Virus record (IMG/VR): IMGVR_UViG_3300002514_006199
Span: 1-28,279 of that record
Strand: one strand, 5' to 3'
DNA length: 28,279 nucleotides
Origin: a virus
Shown: positions 6,730 through 15,487 of the stretch, piece after piece
Position numbering within the stretch: the first letter of the stretch is position 1
How the letters are laid out: each line of letters opens with the position of its first letter
Position numbers and translations under genes: made by a program
Notes under the pieces: generated by a model
Told to the model about the DNA's origin: nothing
Database searches by the model: none
What the model saw: the letters and a program-made list of their open reading frames with translations, nothing else

Positions 6730-9147
6730 ATGTATAGTGAAAAAGAAGTAAGGCGCGCCACATTAGAATATTTTGATAACGATGAGCTGGCCACTAATGT
6801 GTGGATGACTAAGTATGCCTTAAAAGACAAAGAAGGTAAGTACCAAGAAAAAACCCCAGATGACATGCACCGTCGCCTTGCTTCCGAATTTGCTAGAGTA
6901 GAACACACATTTAATAGTGAGCGCGCCCTCTCTGAAGAAAAGATTTACGAATATCTTAAAAACTTTAGGTATATTGTGCCTCAAGGCTCCCCAATGATGG
7001 GTATAGGAAATAATTATGTCAATGTATCATTATCAAATTGTGTGGTGGTGGAATCCCCTGCAGACAACATCTCTTCTATTGTTGACTCCGGAAAAAATCT
7101 TGCTAATCTATTTAAGCGTCGTTGTGGCGTCGGTGTTGACATTAGCGATCTGCGCCCAGAAGGAACACCAGTAAACAATTCTGCCGGCACTACGACCGGA
7201 GCATGGTCGTTCGCAGATCTCTATTCTTATATTTGCAGAATGATTGGACAAAATGGCCGCCGCGGCGCGTTGATGATTACAATGGATGTACGACATCCAG
7301 ATATTGAAAAGTTTATAACAATGAAGCATGATTTGACGAAAGTTACCGGCGCAAACATTTCGGTTAAAATAAGCGACAACTTTATGAAAGCCGTCGAAAA
7401 CGGAAAGCCGTTCACATTACAGTTTCCAGTTGATTCTGAACAGCCGACACATACTGTAGAAATCAATGCAAAGCGTCTGTGGGCCGCTATTGTAGAGTCT
7501 GCAACAAAAACCGCCGAGCCGGGCCTTCTAATGTGGGATAATATAACAAAGGCTCTACCGGCCGAAGAATATGCTGATAAAGGATTCAAAACGGTGACTA
7601 CAAATCCTTGCGGCGAGATCCCTCTCTCGGCCCACGATAGCTGCCGACTTATTTCTATCAATCTTAAGAGTTTTGTTAAAAACAAATTTGAGAAAGCCGC
7701 GAAATTTGATTTTGCAAAGTTTTCCGAAGTCGCCGCAATGGCGATGCGCTTATCGGACGATCTAGTAGAACTTGAGTTGGAAAAATTAGAGAAAATAATC
7801 GACGCATGCGACACGCCAGACGAAAAGGAGTTGTGGAATAAACTAAAAACAGCCTGCGGCTTAGGCCGCAGAACCGGTTTGGGTACCCATGGCCTAGCGG
7901 ACGCAATCGCTTGCCTTAACTTGAGATACGATTCCAAGGAGGCGAACAAAACAATCGGGAAAATATATAAAACTTTAAGAAACGCTGCTTATTTAGAGAG
8001 CGCCAGATTGGCGGAAGAGCGAGGCTCCTTTGAAGTGTTTGACTGGGAAAAGGAGGGCGAAAATGAATTTATTAAGAATTTGCCACAAAATATACGAACA
8101 CTTATGAGCCAAGTAGGTAGAAGAAACATATCCATCCTCACCAATGCTCCCACAGGCTCAGTATCAATCTTGTCACAAACTAGCTCTGGACTGGAGCCAG
8201 TGTTTAGAAATAAATATATACGGCGCCGCAAATTGTCCCACAACGAAACAGATGTTGAAGCAGACTATACAGACGAACTTGGCGATCGATGGATGGAATA
8301 TGCAATATTCCATCACAACATCCGACAGTGGATGGAGAAAAGTGGCAAAGATGACTTACCAGATTTTTTCGTAGAAAGCGATCAGATTGACTGGCTGCAG
8401 CGTATAGAAGTTCAGGCCACAATACAGAAATATATTGATCACTCAATCAGTTCTACAATTAACTTGCCAAAAGAAACAGATCCTGCCGTAGTTTCGAAGT
8501 TATATTTTGAGGGTTGGCGCCGTGGACTCAAAGGAGTGACTGTATATGTTGACGGCTCTAGGTCTGGCGTTCTGATCACGGACCCCACAGAAGAGGAAAA
8601 CTTCCCCGATCATCGAGCACCCAAGCGGCCAAAGGAACTAGAGTGCAGAATTCATCATACAACTATCAAGGGCGAGAAGTGGACTATATTGGTTGGATTG
8701 CTGTATGGCAAGCCATATGAGGTAATGGGTGGCTTAGCTAATTATGTTGAGATTCCTAAGAAATACACTGAGGGCGCCCTAATTAAACATCCTCGTAAAA
8801 CAATGAATTCGGTGTACGATCTTCGCTTTGGCGAGAATGGCGATGAGATTGTAGTTAAAGATATAGTTAAAGTATTCGACAACCCAAACCATTCTGCGTT
8901 TACAAGAATGATTTCTTTAGGGCTTCGCCACGGAGCGTCTGTTCAGTATGTTGTAGAACAAATGCAAAAGGACCGTGATAGTGATATGTTTTCTTTTGCA
9001 AAATGTGTTGCTCGCGTATTAAAAAATTATATTAAGGATGGTACAATGCCTGATGATAAGACATGTTCGTCGTGCAGCGAAGAGTCGCTGGTATATGTCG
9101 ACGGCTGCGTGTCCTGTACCGCATGCGGCTATTCGAAGTGTAGTTGA
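6730..9147 (+). CDS. nrdJ: Class II (adenosylcobalamin-dependent) ribonucleotide reductase
   Basis: The 805-residue enzyme would reduce ribonucleotides to deoxynucleotides for phage DNA synthesis. Visible family features are QGSPMMG and LSNCVVV (first redox Cys region), the CGVGVDISDLRP and GRRGALMI stretches, NPCGEIPL (radical-bearing Cys loop), APTGSVSI (nucleotide-binding PTGS) and a Cys-rich C-terminus with CSSC, CVSC and CGYSKC. That tail is typical of single-chain B12-dependent reductases, where it relays reducing equivalents. No small NrdB-like subunit or NrdG activase is visible, consistent with class II. AAAGGGG precedes the start. The glutaredoxin at 26313 could be its electron donor. 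Use of cobalamin implies a host that makes or imports B12. Confidence 0.95.
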   Translation: MYSEKEVRRATLEYFDNDELATNVWMTKYALKDKEGKYQEKTPDDMHRRLASEFARVEHTFNSERALSEEKIYEYLKNFRYIVPQGSPMMGIGNNYVNVSLSNCVVVESPADNISSIVDSGKNLANLFKRRCGVGVDISDLRPEGTPVNNSAGTTTGAWSFADLYSYICRMIGQNGRRGALMITMDVRHPDIEKFITMKHDLTKVTGANISVKISDNFMKAVENGKPFTLQFPVDSEQPTHTVEINAKRLWAAIVESATKTAEPGLLMWDNITKALPAEEYADKGFKTVTTNPCGEIPLSAHDSCRLISINLKSFVKNKFEKAAKFDFAKFSEVAAMAMRLSDDLVELELEKLEKIIDACDTPDEKELWNKLKTACGLGRRTGLGTHGLADAIACLNLRYDSKEANKTIGKIYKTLRNAAYLESARLAEERGSFEVFDWEKEGENEFIKNLPQNIRTLMSQVGRRNISILTNAPTGSVSILSQTSSGLEPVFRNKYIRRRKLSHNETDVEADYTDELGDRWMEYAIFHHNIRQWMEKSGKDDLPDFFVESDQIDWLQRIEVQATIQKYIDHSISSTINLPKETDPAVVSKLYFEGWRRGLKGVTVYVDGSRSGVLITDPTEEENFPDHRAPKRPKELECRIHHTTIKGEKWTILVGLLYGKPYEVMGGLANYVEIPKKYTEGALIKHPRKTMNSVYDLRFGENGDEIVVKDIVKVFDNPNHSAFTRMISLGLRHGASVQYVVEQMQKDRDSDMFSFAKCVARVLKNYIKDGTMPDDKTCSSCSEESLVYVDGCVSCTACGYSKCS

Positions 9148-9157
9148 GAGGAAACAA

Positions 9158-9460
9158 ATGGGTAATAAAAATGTTATATACACACCAGTAAACCGACATT
9201 TGATAATTAGGCTGCTTGAACAGCCGAAGATAGAAAAGCAGACCGATCAAGGTATTTTATTACCTGATGATTTTAAGCCTCAGCAGTCCGAGTATGCGAT
9301 TGTAGAAGTGGTAGGGTGTGCTGACGATGTGAAATTAAGCTGTGACCGCAACACGCGGGCTCTCGTCGAGCGCCATATGATTAAGGCTATAGAGTACGAC
9401 GAAGAAATAATACACATGGTTTTAGAAAACTATGTCCTTTGTCTAATGACTCATGAATGA
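9158..9460 (+). CDS. groES: GroES-like co-chaperonin
   Basis: This 100-residue protein has the GroES/gp31 layout. The opening strand is PVNRHLIIRLLEQPK; a Gly-containing mobile loop (EKQTDQGILLP) ends in the hydrophobic tripeptide that contacts GroEL; EYAIVEVVG follows; and a closing strand with VLENYVLCLM corresponds to the GroES C-terminus. The start ATG follows GAGAGGA by 5 bases; an upstream frame extension runs inside nrdJ and is rejected. It overlaps the next gene by ATGA. It probably caps the phage GroEL encoded 13.7 kb downstream, or retunes the host chaperonin as T4 gp31 does for capsid protein folding. Identity is good; which GroEL it serves is inference. Confidence 0.85.
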   Translation: MGNKNVIYTPVNRHLIIRLLEQPKIEKQTDQGILLPDDFKPQQSEYAIVEVVGCADDVKLSCDRNTRALVERHMIKAIEYDEEIIHMVLENYVLCLMTHE

Positions 9461-10233
9461 AAGAGCATTTATACAAATATAAAAAGATTACACTGGGTGC
9501 AACACCGTCGGCAGTCGATTACGCGTACAAAAATAAAATACCGATATTTTTTATAAAAAGAAAGGAACCCCTTCCGCTTTTATCCTTCGTGTTCGAAAGT
9601 GAAAGTCTAAACAAATATAGAGAGAAGCTGTACTTGTTATCGCTGTCGGGCAATGTCCCGCTTTACAACAATATCGAATCAATGAGAATAGAAGACAATA
9701 ATTTAACTGTTGCGACAAAAGACTCCAGAGTTCTTAACATAGAATTTGAAGAGGCCGCAATATTTGATGAAGATGGGCTTTCTGGTTTGGGCATACCGGA
9801 AACAGCAGACCAGCCGCTGTATGTCGTGTTAGACTGGTTCAATGTTAGATCTGGCATGTGCCATAAGCACCAACAGATAGAGTCTGGGGCAAACTTTGTT
9901 AAATATATACAATTTTATCCTTCTGAAAGGATCGACGGCAATCACGACAAAAAAGATTTGGTAGCTGTAAGTGTGCTCGCCGAAGAACAACTGCATGACA
10001 TTGAATATTCTGAAATATATGCGAAATTTAAGGTTTTACACCACATGCGAGAAGCGGGAATCTACGGAGCTAGAAATGGCTTAGCTCCATCTGGAAGCCC
10101 CAAGTATCATCAACTAAAAATTGAATCTGACAGCCGCGACATAAGAAAAATAACGAGACCAGTCTATAAAAATACAGAACACTTAAAGTTTAAACACGCT
10201 ATATCAGAATGGAACAAGGTAAACAAGACATAA
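9457..10233 (+). CDS. Conserved phage protein of unknown function
   Basis: This 258-residue protein starts with a strand-loop-helix, KKITLGATPSAVDYAYKNKI, followed by PIFFIKR. That could be a Rossmann-like nucleotide-binding opening, though the glycine pattern is not canonical. The middle is strand-rich, and the C-terminal part has conserved-looking WFNVRSGMCHKH, FYPSERIDGNHD and GIYGARNG segments. I do not recognise a catalytic set. The 4-base overlap with the co-chaperonin gene and the overlap with the next gene indicate one operon with replication genes. Function unknown; possible roles in nucleotide or sugar chemistry would be guesswork. Confidence 0.85.
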   Translation: MKEHLYKYKKITLGATPSAVDYAYKNKIPIFFIKRKEPLPLLSFVFESESLNKYREKLYLLSLSGNVPLYNNIESMRIEDNNLTVATKDSRVLNIEFEEAAIFDEDGLSGLGIPETADQPLYVVLDWFNVRSGMCHKHQQIESGANFVKYIQFYPSERIDGNHDKKDLVAVSVLAEEQLHDIEYSEIYAKFKVLHHMREAGIYGARNGLAPSGSPKYHQLKIESDSRDIRKITRPVYKNTEHLKFKHAISEWNKVNKT

Positions 10234-11105
10234 AATCATTTCATCTGTCTGGGATCATCCCCGTCGCCGGCCCACCTTTGGATTTTAACTTTCCGTGGCA
10301 CGACTCATTGATGCCGATAGCTCCGAGTTACTTGGCGATTCATCACGCTGTTATGGAGTGTGCATGGGCTGGCTGCGAAACAATATGGATTGTCTGTCAC
10401 TATGACATGCAGCCGCTAATCAGACATCAGGTTGGGGAATATGTTCAAGATCCTGTTTGGTATTATAGACAACATGATCGATATCCGTCCGAGAGCAGGA
10501 AGCCGATCCCGATCTATTATGTGCCAATACACCCAAAGGATCGTGATAAGCGCGACTGCCTAGGCTGGAGCGTGCTTTATGGCGCCAATACGGCATACTG
10601 GATCAGTAAAAGGTTGAGCAAATGGACCGTACCAGATAGATATTATGCCGCATTTCCATATGGGATATATAATAATGAAATCTTAAGAGAACATCGAAAG
10701 AAAATATCCTCGAAGAAAAAGTTTATTTTGAGACATGAAGATAAGTATATAAAAGATGGATTGCCAATAGGGTTCACCTTTGACGCAGAAGACTTCAAAA
10801 GGATAAGGAAAGAGCTAAGAAGTAGCGCCACTGGCATGAGACCAAAAAATAGCGATTATGGTTCTGCCCCTTTGCCAATCGAAAAAAGATGGTCTGCCCG
10901 GCACTTTCCCCTTGACAAAGTATATGAATCCGTTATAATAGAAGAGGATACAAAGACTGTCGAGCTAGAGTGGTTCTACGATATAAGCACATGGGAGGGG
11001 TATTGCGACTTTCTCTCATCACCCCAGAGCCGATACTTGTCTGCGCCATATGATAAGATATTAAAATATAACGAATTTAATCCAATTGGAGAAGACCTTG
11101 AATAA
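10209..11105 (+). CDS. Sugar-nucleotidyltransferase-like protein, signature degenerate
   Basis: This is a 298-residue protein. The N-terminal third reads SGIIPVAGPPLDF, LMPIAPSYLAIHHAVMECAW and AGCETIWIVCHYDMQPLIRH. This parallels the start of glucose-1-phosphate-type nucleotidyltransferases (IIPAAGxGTR ... KxMLPI ... PLIxY ... AGxxEIxIV). The nucleotide-binding G-x-G-T-R is replaced by GPPLDF and the usual Lys after it is missing, so catalysis may be lost or changed. The C-terminal half is not recognised. The start overlaps the upstream gene by 25 bases and has only a weak ribosome-binding site, so it is uncertain. A near-perfect sigma-70 promoter lies inside this gene ahead of dnaE. Confidence 0.75.
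   Translation: MEQGKQDIKSFHLSGIIPVAGPPLDFNFPWHDSLMPIAPSYLAIHHAVMECAWAGCETIWIVCHYDMQPLIRHQVGEYVQDPVWYYRQHDRYPSESRKPIPIYYVPIHPKDRDKRDCLGWSVLYGANTAYWISKRLSKWTVPDRYYAAFPYGIYNNEILREHRKKISSKKKFILRHEDKYIKDGLPIGFTFDAEDFKRIRKELRSSATGMRPKNSDYGSAPLPIEKRWSARHFPLDKVYESVIIEEDTKTVELEWFYDISTWEGYCDFLSSPQSRYLSAPYDKILKYNEFNPIGEDLE
10912..10939 (+). promoter_or_regulatory. Consensus sigma-70 promoter inside a gene, upstream of dnaE
   Basis: TTGACA (10912-10917), a 16-base spacer and TATAAT (10934-10939) match both consensus hexamers exactly. It lies within the nucleotidyltransferase-like gene, ~160 bases before the dnaE start, and could give dnaE its own transcript. Confidence 0.6.
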
Positions 11106-14100
11106 AAATAAAAAACCTTCCATTCCCTTTGTGGGCTTACACGCACATTCCGTTGCCGGCTCTATATTCGACGCGATTGGATATCCGCCGGAACACATGG
11201 ACTTTGCATATGAAAATGGGTGTGATGCCCTGGCCCTAACGGATCATGGCAATATGAATGGATTGCCATATCAGGTTATACATGCCAAGAAAATGCAGTC
11301 AGCCGGAAAACAATTCAAGCCAATTTATGGAGTGGAAGCATATTTTATTCCCTCGCTTAAAGAGTGGCACGAAGAATATAACCGGGCCATGGAAGACAAG
11401 AAGCGGGCCCGCGCAGTAGCTAAATCAGATCAATCGGGAGCGACAATTGAAGACGAAACAGCTAGCAAGCGAACCCAAGATATTTTAAAGCGGCGCCGGC
11501 ACTTGGTCTTATTGGCGCAGAATCAAAAGGGACTCAACAATCTATTTAGATTAGTGTCGGAGAGCTATAAGGCAGAAAACTTCTACCGCTATCCGCGTAT
11601 TGATTTCGATCTTCTTGAAAAATATAATGAAGGAGTCATCGCGGCCTCTGCATGTTTGGGAGGAGTATACGCAGGAAGTTACTGGGAAGCTAGCACATAC
11701 GATGAAGAAGGTAAGCATGCGGGGGTAGATGCTCCATCCGCGCTAGCTTCCATGCGAGAGACCACTCGTCGAATGATTGAGATTTTCGGCGATAGATGGT
11801 ATGCAGAAATTCAATGGAATAATATTAAACAACAGCACGAGCTTAACCAATTGGTAATACAGGTTGCCGACGAGTTTGGAGTAGAGATAGTCACCACGGC
11901 CGACAGTCACTACCCAAATCCGGACGCATGGAAAGATCGCGAGCTTTACACGCGACTCGGTTGGCTAGGGAAAGGGGGTCTGCCGGAGTATATGGGTTCT
12001 GAGCTGCCTGTTGGAGTGGAGGAGGTTGGATATGAGCTTTATCCAAAAAACGGAGATCAGATGTGGGAAAGCTACAAAAGATACTGCAAAGAGTGTGGCT
12101 TTGAATATGACGATGAACTTGTTCTTCGCTCAATTACCAATACGCATAAAATAGCTCATGAGCGGATTGAGCAGTTCACCCCAGATAATACGGTTAGGCT
12201 GCCAGATTTCGTTGTACCCGCAGGCCTAACAGACACACAGGCACTCGTTAAATTAAGCGCAGATGGACTAAACGAACTTGGATTGTTCGACAACGAGGAA
12301 TATAGGATCAGGCTGAGGGATGAATTAAAGGTTATCGACGATAGGGGATTTAGTAAATACTTTTTGACCATGAAAGCTATATCGGATAAAGCCGCTAGTT
12401 CTATGTTAACAGGCCCGGGCCGCGGATCGGCTGCGGGATCTCTGGTGGCGTATGCCTTGGGTATCACACAAGTCGACCCAATCAAGTATGGCTTATTGTT
12501 TTCTCGATTTCTTCGATCCGACGCTACGGATTATCCAGATATCGACTATGATGTTGCGGAACCTATGGAGCTTAAAGAGGCTCTCATTAAAGAGTGGGGC
12601 GACGATATGGTCGTGCCAATATCAAACTGGAATACACTGCAATTGAGATCTCTAGTAAAAGATATTTCTAAGTTTTATGGAATTCCGTTTACAGAGGTTA
12701 ATCAGGTTACGGGCAAAATGATCTACGAGGCTACGCCGGCAGCAAAAAAGAAGCACGGCATTAAGGCAGGAGTATATGTGCCCACCTTTGAAGAGGTGAA
12801 GGAATTTAGCGAAAGTTTACAATCTTTCCTTAGAAAATATCCGCAGATCGCCAATCATATCGATATCCTCTATGGTCAGGTTCGCTCTTGTTCTAGGCAC
12901 GCCGGCGGCGTAGTGGTCGGCGAAAACCTTGATCAATACATGCCGCTGATCAACTCTGGGGGAGTCAGGCAGACTCCATGGAGCGAGGGCCAAAATGTTC
13001 GCCATCTAGAGCCCATGGGATTTATTAAATTTGATATCCTTGGTCTTTCGACATTGAGGATGATCGAGGGTTGCATCGAGCATATCCTTCGCCGGCACCA
13101 CGGCATCGAGAGCCCAACATATAGTCATATTAGAGACTATTATATCCAGCATTTGCACCCGGATTCTATAAACTTAGAAGATCAAGAGGTTTACGCAAGC
13201 ATATTCCACAAAGGAAAGTGGGCTGGCATATTTCAGTTTACAGAGACGGGCGCCCAAGAGTTTTGTAAATTGGCCAAACCAACTAGTTTAATCGATTTAT
13301 CTGCCATCACTTCCATATACCGACCCGGCCCATTGAGTGCTGATGTAGACGATCAGTATGTAGAGGCAAAAGAAAATCCGCAATACATTAAATATCTGCA
13401 CCCCATTGTACAAGAGGTCACAGAAGACACCTATGGTTTCTTGATTTTCCAGGAACAGATTGCGATTTTGGCACATAAGCTTGGAAAAGATGTTACCCTC
13501 GATGAAGGTAACAAACTGCGCAAGCTTCTGACAAAGAAGGGCACCGGTAAGGGCGCCACCGAAAAGGAAAAGATTTATAAGAAGTTTATTACCGGCTGTA
13601 TCGAAAAAGAAATCCACCGCGTAGATGCGCAAAAGCTCTGGGATACTTTTGAATACTTTTCGGGCTACGGATTTAACAAATCGCATGCAGTTTCTTATTC
13701 CATTTTAAGCTATCAATGTGCATGGCTGTGTCATTATTACACGCCCGAGTGGGTTGCCGCGTTTCTAGACAAAGAGCCGGAACGCCGAAAAGAGCGCGCT
13801 ATAAATATTGCTAAGAGCATGGGATTTGAAATAAGATCTCTAGACCTCAACACCTCCGGACCGGTTTGGGAGATCTCATCCGACGGAAAAACACTAATCC
13901 AGCCCCTAACCTCCATCAAAGGCCTGGGTGAAGCAGCTATCGCGCAAATTATAAACAATAGACCTTTTCAGGTAGTCGAAGATTTCTTGTTTAACGAAAA
14001 CATCACATACAGCAAATTAAACAAGAAGGCACTAGATGTGCTCATTAGGAGTGGCACAATGGACACTCTTATCGACGAGCGCTTCACCGGTGCAAAACAT

Positions 14101-14562
14101 TTTTGGAGCGCCGTCGCCGTAGACCGCCCCCGGAAGCCAAAGAATCTAGACGAAAACATTGAACTTTATGCGGCTGAGGGAGGGTTTACAGAAGAGGAAA
14201 AAATTCAATACCTTGTCGACTTGACTGGTGTGTTCCCGTTTAATTTAGTTATGAGCGAGCATGTCAGAGAAAGCTTAGAAAAAAGGTTTGTCCCGCCTAT
14301 ATCAGAATTTGATATTGACCTTCAACTTGCTTGGTTTATTCCTAGAAAGGTTACAAGTAGAAAAACAAAGAATGGCAAAGATTACTGGATCGTTGATGTC
14401 GTCGATGATTCTAGCAATTCTACCAGCATTAAGTGTTGGGGAGTTCGGTCTGGTCGCGATGTAATACACATTAACCGGCCATATATGGCGCGCCTGGATT
14501 ATGATCCACAGTGGGGATTTTCAACCCGCTCACTTTACCACAATTTTAGACTTTTGGCATGA
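11098..14562 (+). CDS. dnaE: DNA polymerase III alpha subunit (DnaE type)
   Basis: The 1154-residue C-family polymerase would be the replicative enzyme. An N-terminal PHP domain (about 1-300) opens with GLHAHS and LTDHGNM. The palm has GPGRGSAAGSLVAYALG and the catalytic PDIDYD (Asp481, Asp483), with the third Asp646 in FDILGLSTL. A helix-hairpin-helix (SIKGLGEAAIAQI) and a C-terminal OB-fold-like segment (AWFIPRKVTSRKTKNGKDYW) complete the usual DnaE order, at nearly the bacterial length of ~1160. I prefer the TTG start at 11098, 6 bases after GGAG, over TTG 11086, which overlaps that site. It overlaps upstream by 8 bases and downstream by ATGA. Most phages carry A- or B-family polymerases, so this is uncommon. 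Confidence 0.95.
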   Translation: MNKNKKPSIPFVGLHAHSVAGSIFDAIGYPPEHMDFAYENGCDALALTDHGNMNGLPYQVIHAKKMQSAGKQFKPIYGVEAYFIPSLKEWHEEYNRAMEDKKRARAVAKSDQSGATIEDETASKRTQDILKRRRHLVLLAQNQKGLNNLFRLVSESYKAENFYRYPRIDFDLLEKYNEGVIAASACLGGVYAGSYWEASTYDEEGKHAGVDAPSALASMRETTRRMIEIFGDRWYAEIQWNNIKQQHELNQLVIQVADEFGVEIVTTADSHYPNPDAWKDRELYTRLGWLGKGGLPEYMGSELPVGVEEVGYELYPKNGDQMWESYKRYCKECGFEYDDELVLRSITNTHKIAHERIEQFTPDNTVRLPDFVVPAGLTDTQALVKLSADGLNELGLFDNEEYRIRLRDELKVIDDRGFSKYFLTMKAISDKAASSMLTGPGRGSAAGSLVAYALGITQVDPIKYGLLFSRFLRSDATDYPDIDYDVAEPMELKEALIKEWGDDMVVPISNWNTLQLRSLVKDISKFYGIPFTEVNQVTGKMIYEATPAAKKKHGIKAGVYVPTFEEVKEFSESLQSFLRKYPQIANHIDILYGQVRSCSRHAGGVVVGENLDQYMPLINSGGVRQTPWSEGQNVRHLEPMGFIKFDILGLSTLRMIEGCIEHILRRHHGIESPTYSHIRDYYIQHLHPDSINLEDQEVYASIFHKGKWAGIFQFTETGAQEFCKLAKPTSLIDLSAITSIYRPGPLSADVDDQYVEAKENPQYIKYLHPIVQEVTEDTYGFLIFQEQIAILAHKLGKDVTLDEGNKLRKLLTKKGTGKGATEKEKIYKKFITGCIEKEIHRVDAQKLWDTFEYFSGYGFNKSHAVSYSILSYQCAWLCHYYTPEWVAAFLDKEPERRKERAINIAKSMGFEIRSLDLNTSGPVWEISSDGKTLIQPLTSIKGLGEAAIAQIINNRPFQVVEDFLFNENITYSKLNKKALDVLIRSGTMDTLIDERFTGAKHFWSAVAVDRPRKPKNLDENIELYAAEGGFTEEEKIQYLVDLTGVFPFNLVMSEHVRESLEKRFVPPISEFDIDLQLAWFIPRKVTSRKTKNGKDYWIVDVVDDSSNSTSIKCWGVRSGRDVIHINRPYMARLDYDPQWGFSTRSLYHNFRLLA

Positions 14563-15218
14563 AAACCTATAGCGATTTACAAAAAGCATTTGAGTCAACA
14601 GCCCTCCGCGATAAGGGAATCAAATTACCCGGAGAAAATACGCAAAAAGGACAAGTGCTTTTGTATCTTTTCCAAAAGCGCGGACAAGTTGTAACAAAGT
14701 CGGAGGCCGAGCGCGTGGTCTGTGGGAGAATGGGCATACAAACAAAAGATCTCCAATCCCTAAGACATCTTGGAAAACAGTGCGGGTTTAACATTGTCCA
14801 AGCCGGCACCGTATACAAGGGTTACAAACTGAAGAGGGGCGAGTATGTGCTGATTGATCTGCAGGGCGTCAATCCGTATTTCAATGCACAGCGTAGAGAT
14901 GAGAACGAATTAAATTTTAGCTGCATTAAGTTAAAATACAAATATCTGTGTGCTACATGCGGATGTAAGGAAGGCGATCCACATAGATATTCTCAAGAGA
15001 CGGTTGTTTTAGAAAAAGGCCACAAAGATCCGAGTAAGTCGATGGGTAGTTCAAATATTATCCCACAGTGCCAGATTTGCAACAAGGTTGCGAAAGATAA
15101 CTGGATATTTGATGATTATGGTAGAGTGGCGAGAATTACGCCGCAGGGCTTATTATCTAGGCACAACAGAAGGCAGAAAGAAGTCCTGCTCAAAGCTTTA
15201 ATCGCAGACTTATGTTGA
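14559..15218 (+). CDS. HNH endonuclease with N-terminal helical (winged-helix-like) domain
   Basis: This is a 219-residue protein. The N-terminal ~85 residues (GQVLLYLFQKRGQVVTKSE ... LQSLRHLGKQ) look like a helix-turn-helix or winged-helix DNA-binding module. The C-terminal half has a zinc-ribbon HNH core: Cys131, Cys134 and Cys136, then LEKGHKDP (His155, Asp157), then SNIIPQCQIC (Asn166, Cys171, Cys174). This combination occurs in several HNH-type restriction endonucleases, so a sequence-specific nuclease is plausible; a free-standing homing nuclease is the alternative. The start overlaps the dnaE stop. A Dam-like methyltransferase lies ~700 bases downstream and could be its partner. No terminator follows; the next operon has its own promoter. 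Confidence 0.82.
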   Translation: MKTYSDLQKAFESTALRDKGIKLPGENTQKGQVLLYLFQKRGQVVTKSEAERVVCGRMGIQTKDLQSLRHLGKQCGFNIVQAGTVYKGYKLKRGEYVLIDLQGVNPYFNAQRRDENELNFSCIKLKYKYLCATCGCKEGDPHRYSQETVVLEKGHKDPSKSMGSSNIIPQCQICNKVAKDNWIFDDYGRVARITPQGLLSRHNRRQKEVLLKALIADLC

Positions 15219-15243
15219 CAGTTTGTAAAATTTGTGTTAAATT
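15215..15243 (+). promoter_or_regulatory. Promoter for the dut/dam/guaC operon
   Basis: TTGACA (15215-15220) is followed after 17 bases by TAAATT (15238-15243) with an extended TG one base before the -10. An overlapping TATAAT at 15243-15248 is too far from this -35 (22 bases). AAGGAGG and ATG 15263 follow directly. Confidence 0.55.
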
Positions 15244-15262
15244 ATAATATAAGGAGGGATCA

Positions 15263-15487
15263 ATGGATCCAAACAAGGAAAATAATAAATCATGGAAAAA
15301 GGTGGCCATCGAAAACACCTACGAAGCCGCAAAGCTTCGCAAAGAACAGCTTCTCGCTGAAAGCTCCGACAACCAACTCATGGTGAAGATCCGGCGCTGC
15401 GGGCCTGAAGGTTCGCAATTTAAACTTAAGGTTTGGCACCCAGATTTTGTCAAGCCAAAAAACAAGAAGAACAAAGGGAGTAAGTGA
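15263..15487 (+). CDS. Small basic conserved phage protein
   Basis: This 74-residue lysine-rich protein has a central IENTYEAAKLRKEQLLAES helix followed by strands MVKIRRCGPEGSQFKLKVWH and a very basic tail (KPKNKKNKGSK). A strong AAGGAGG lies 5 bases before the start, making this the best ribosome-binding site in the neighbourhood. It is first in an operon behind its own promoter and overlaps the dUTPase start by one base (TGATG). The basic tail would suit nucleic-acid contact, but this is only inference. I do not recognise a function. Confidence 0.8.
   Translation: MDPNKENNKSWKKVAIENTYEAAKLRKEQLLAESSDNQLMVKIRRCGPEGSQFKLKVWHPDFVKPKNKKNKGSK

Noticed and set aside
11086-11097. TTG 11086 as dnaE start
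   Set aside because: It overlaps the GGAG that is well placed for TTG 11098, and the added four residues carry no family signal.
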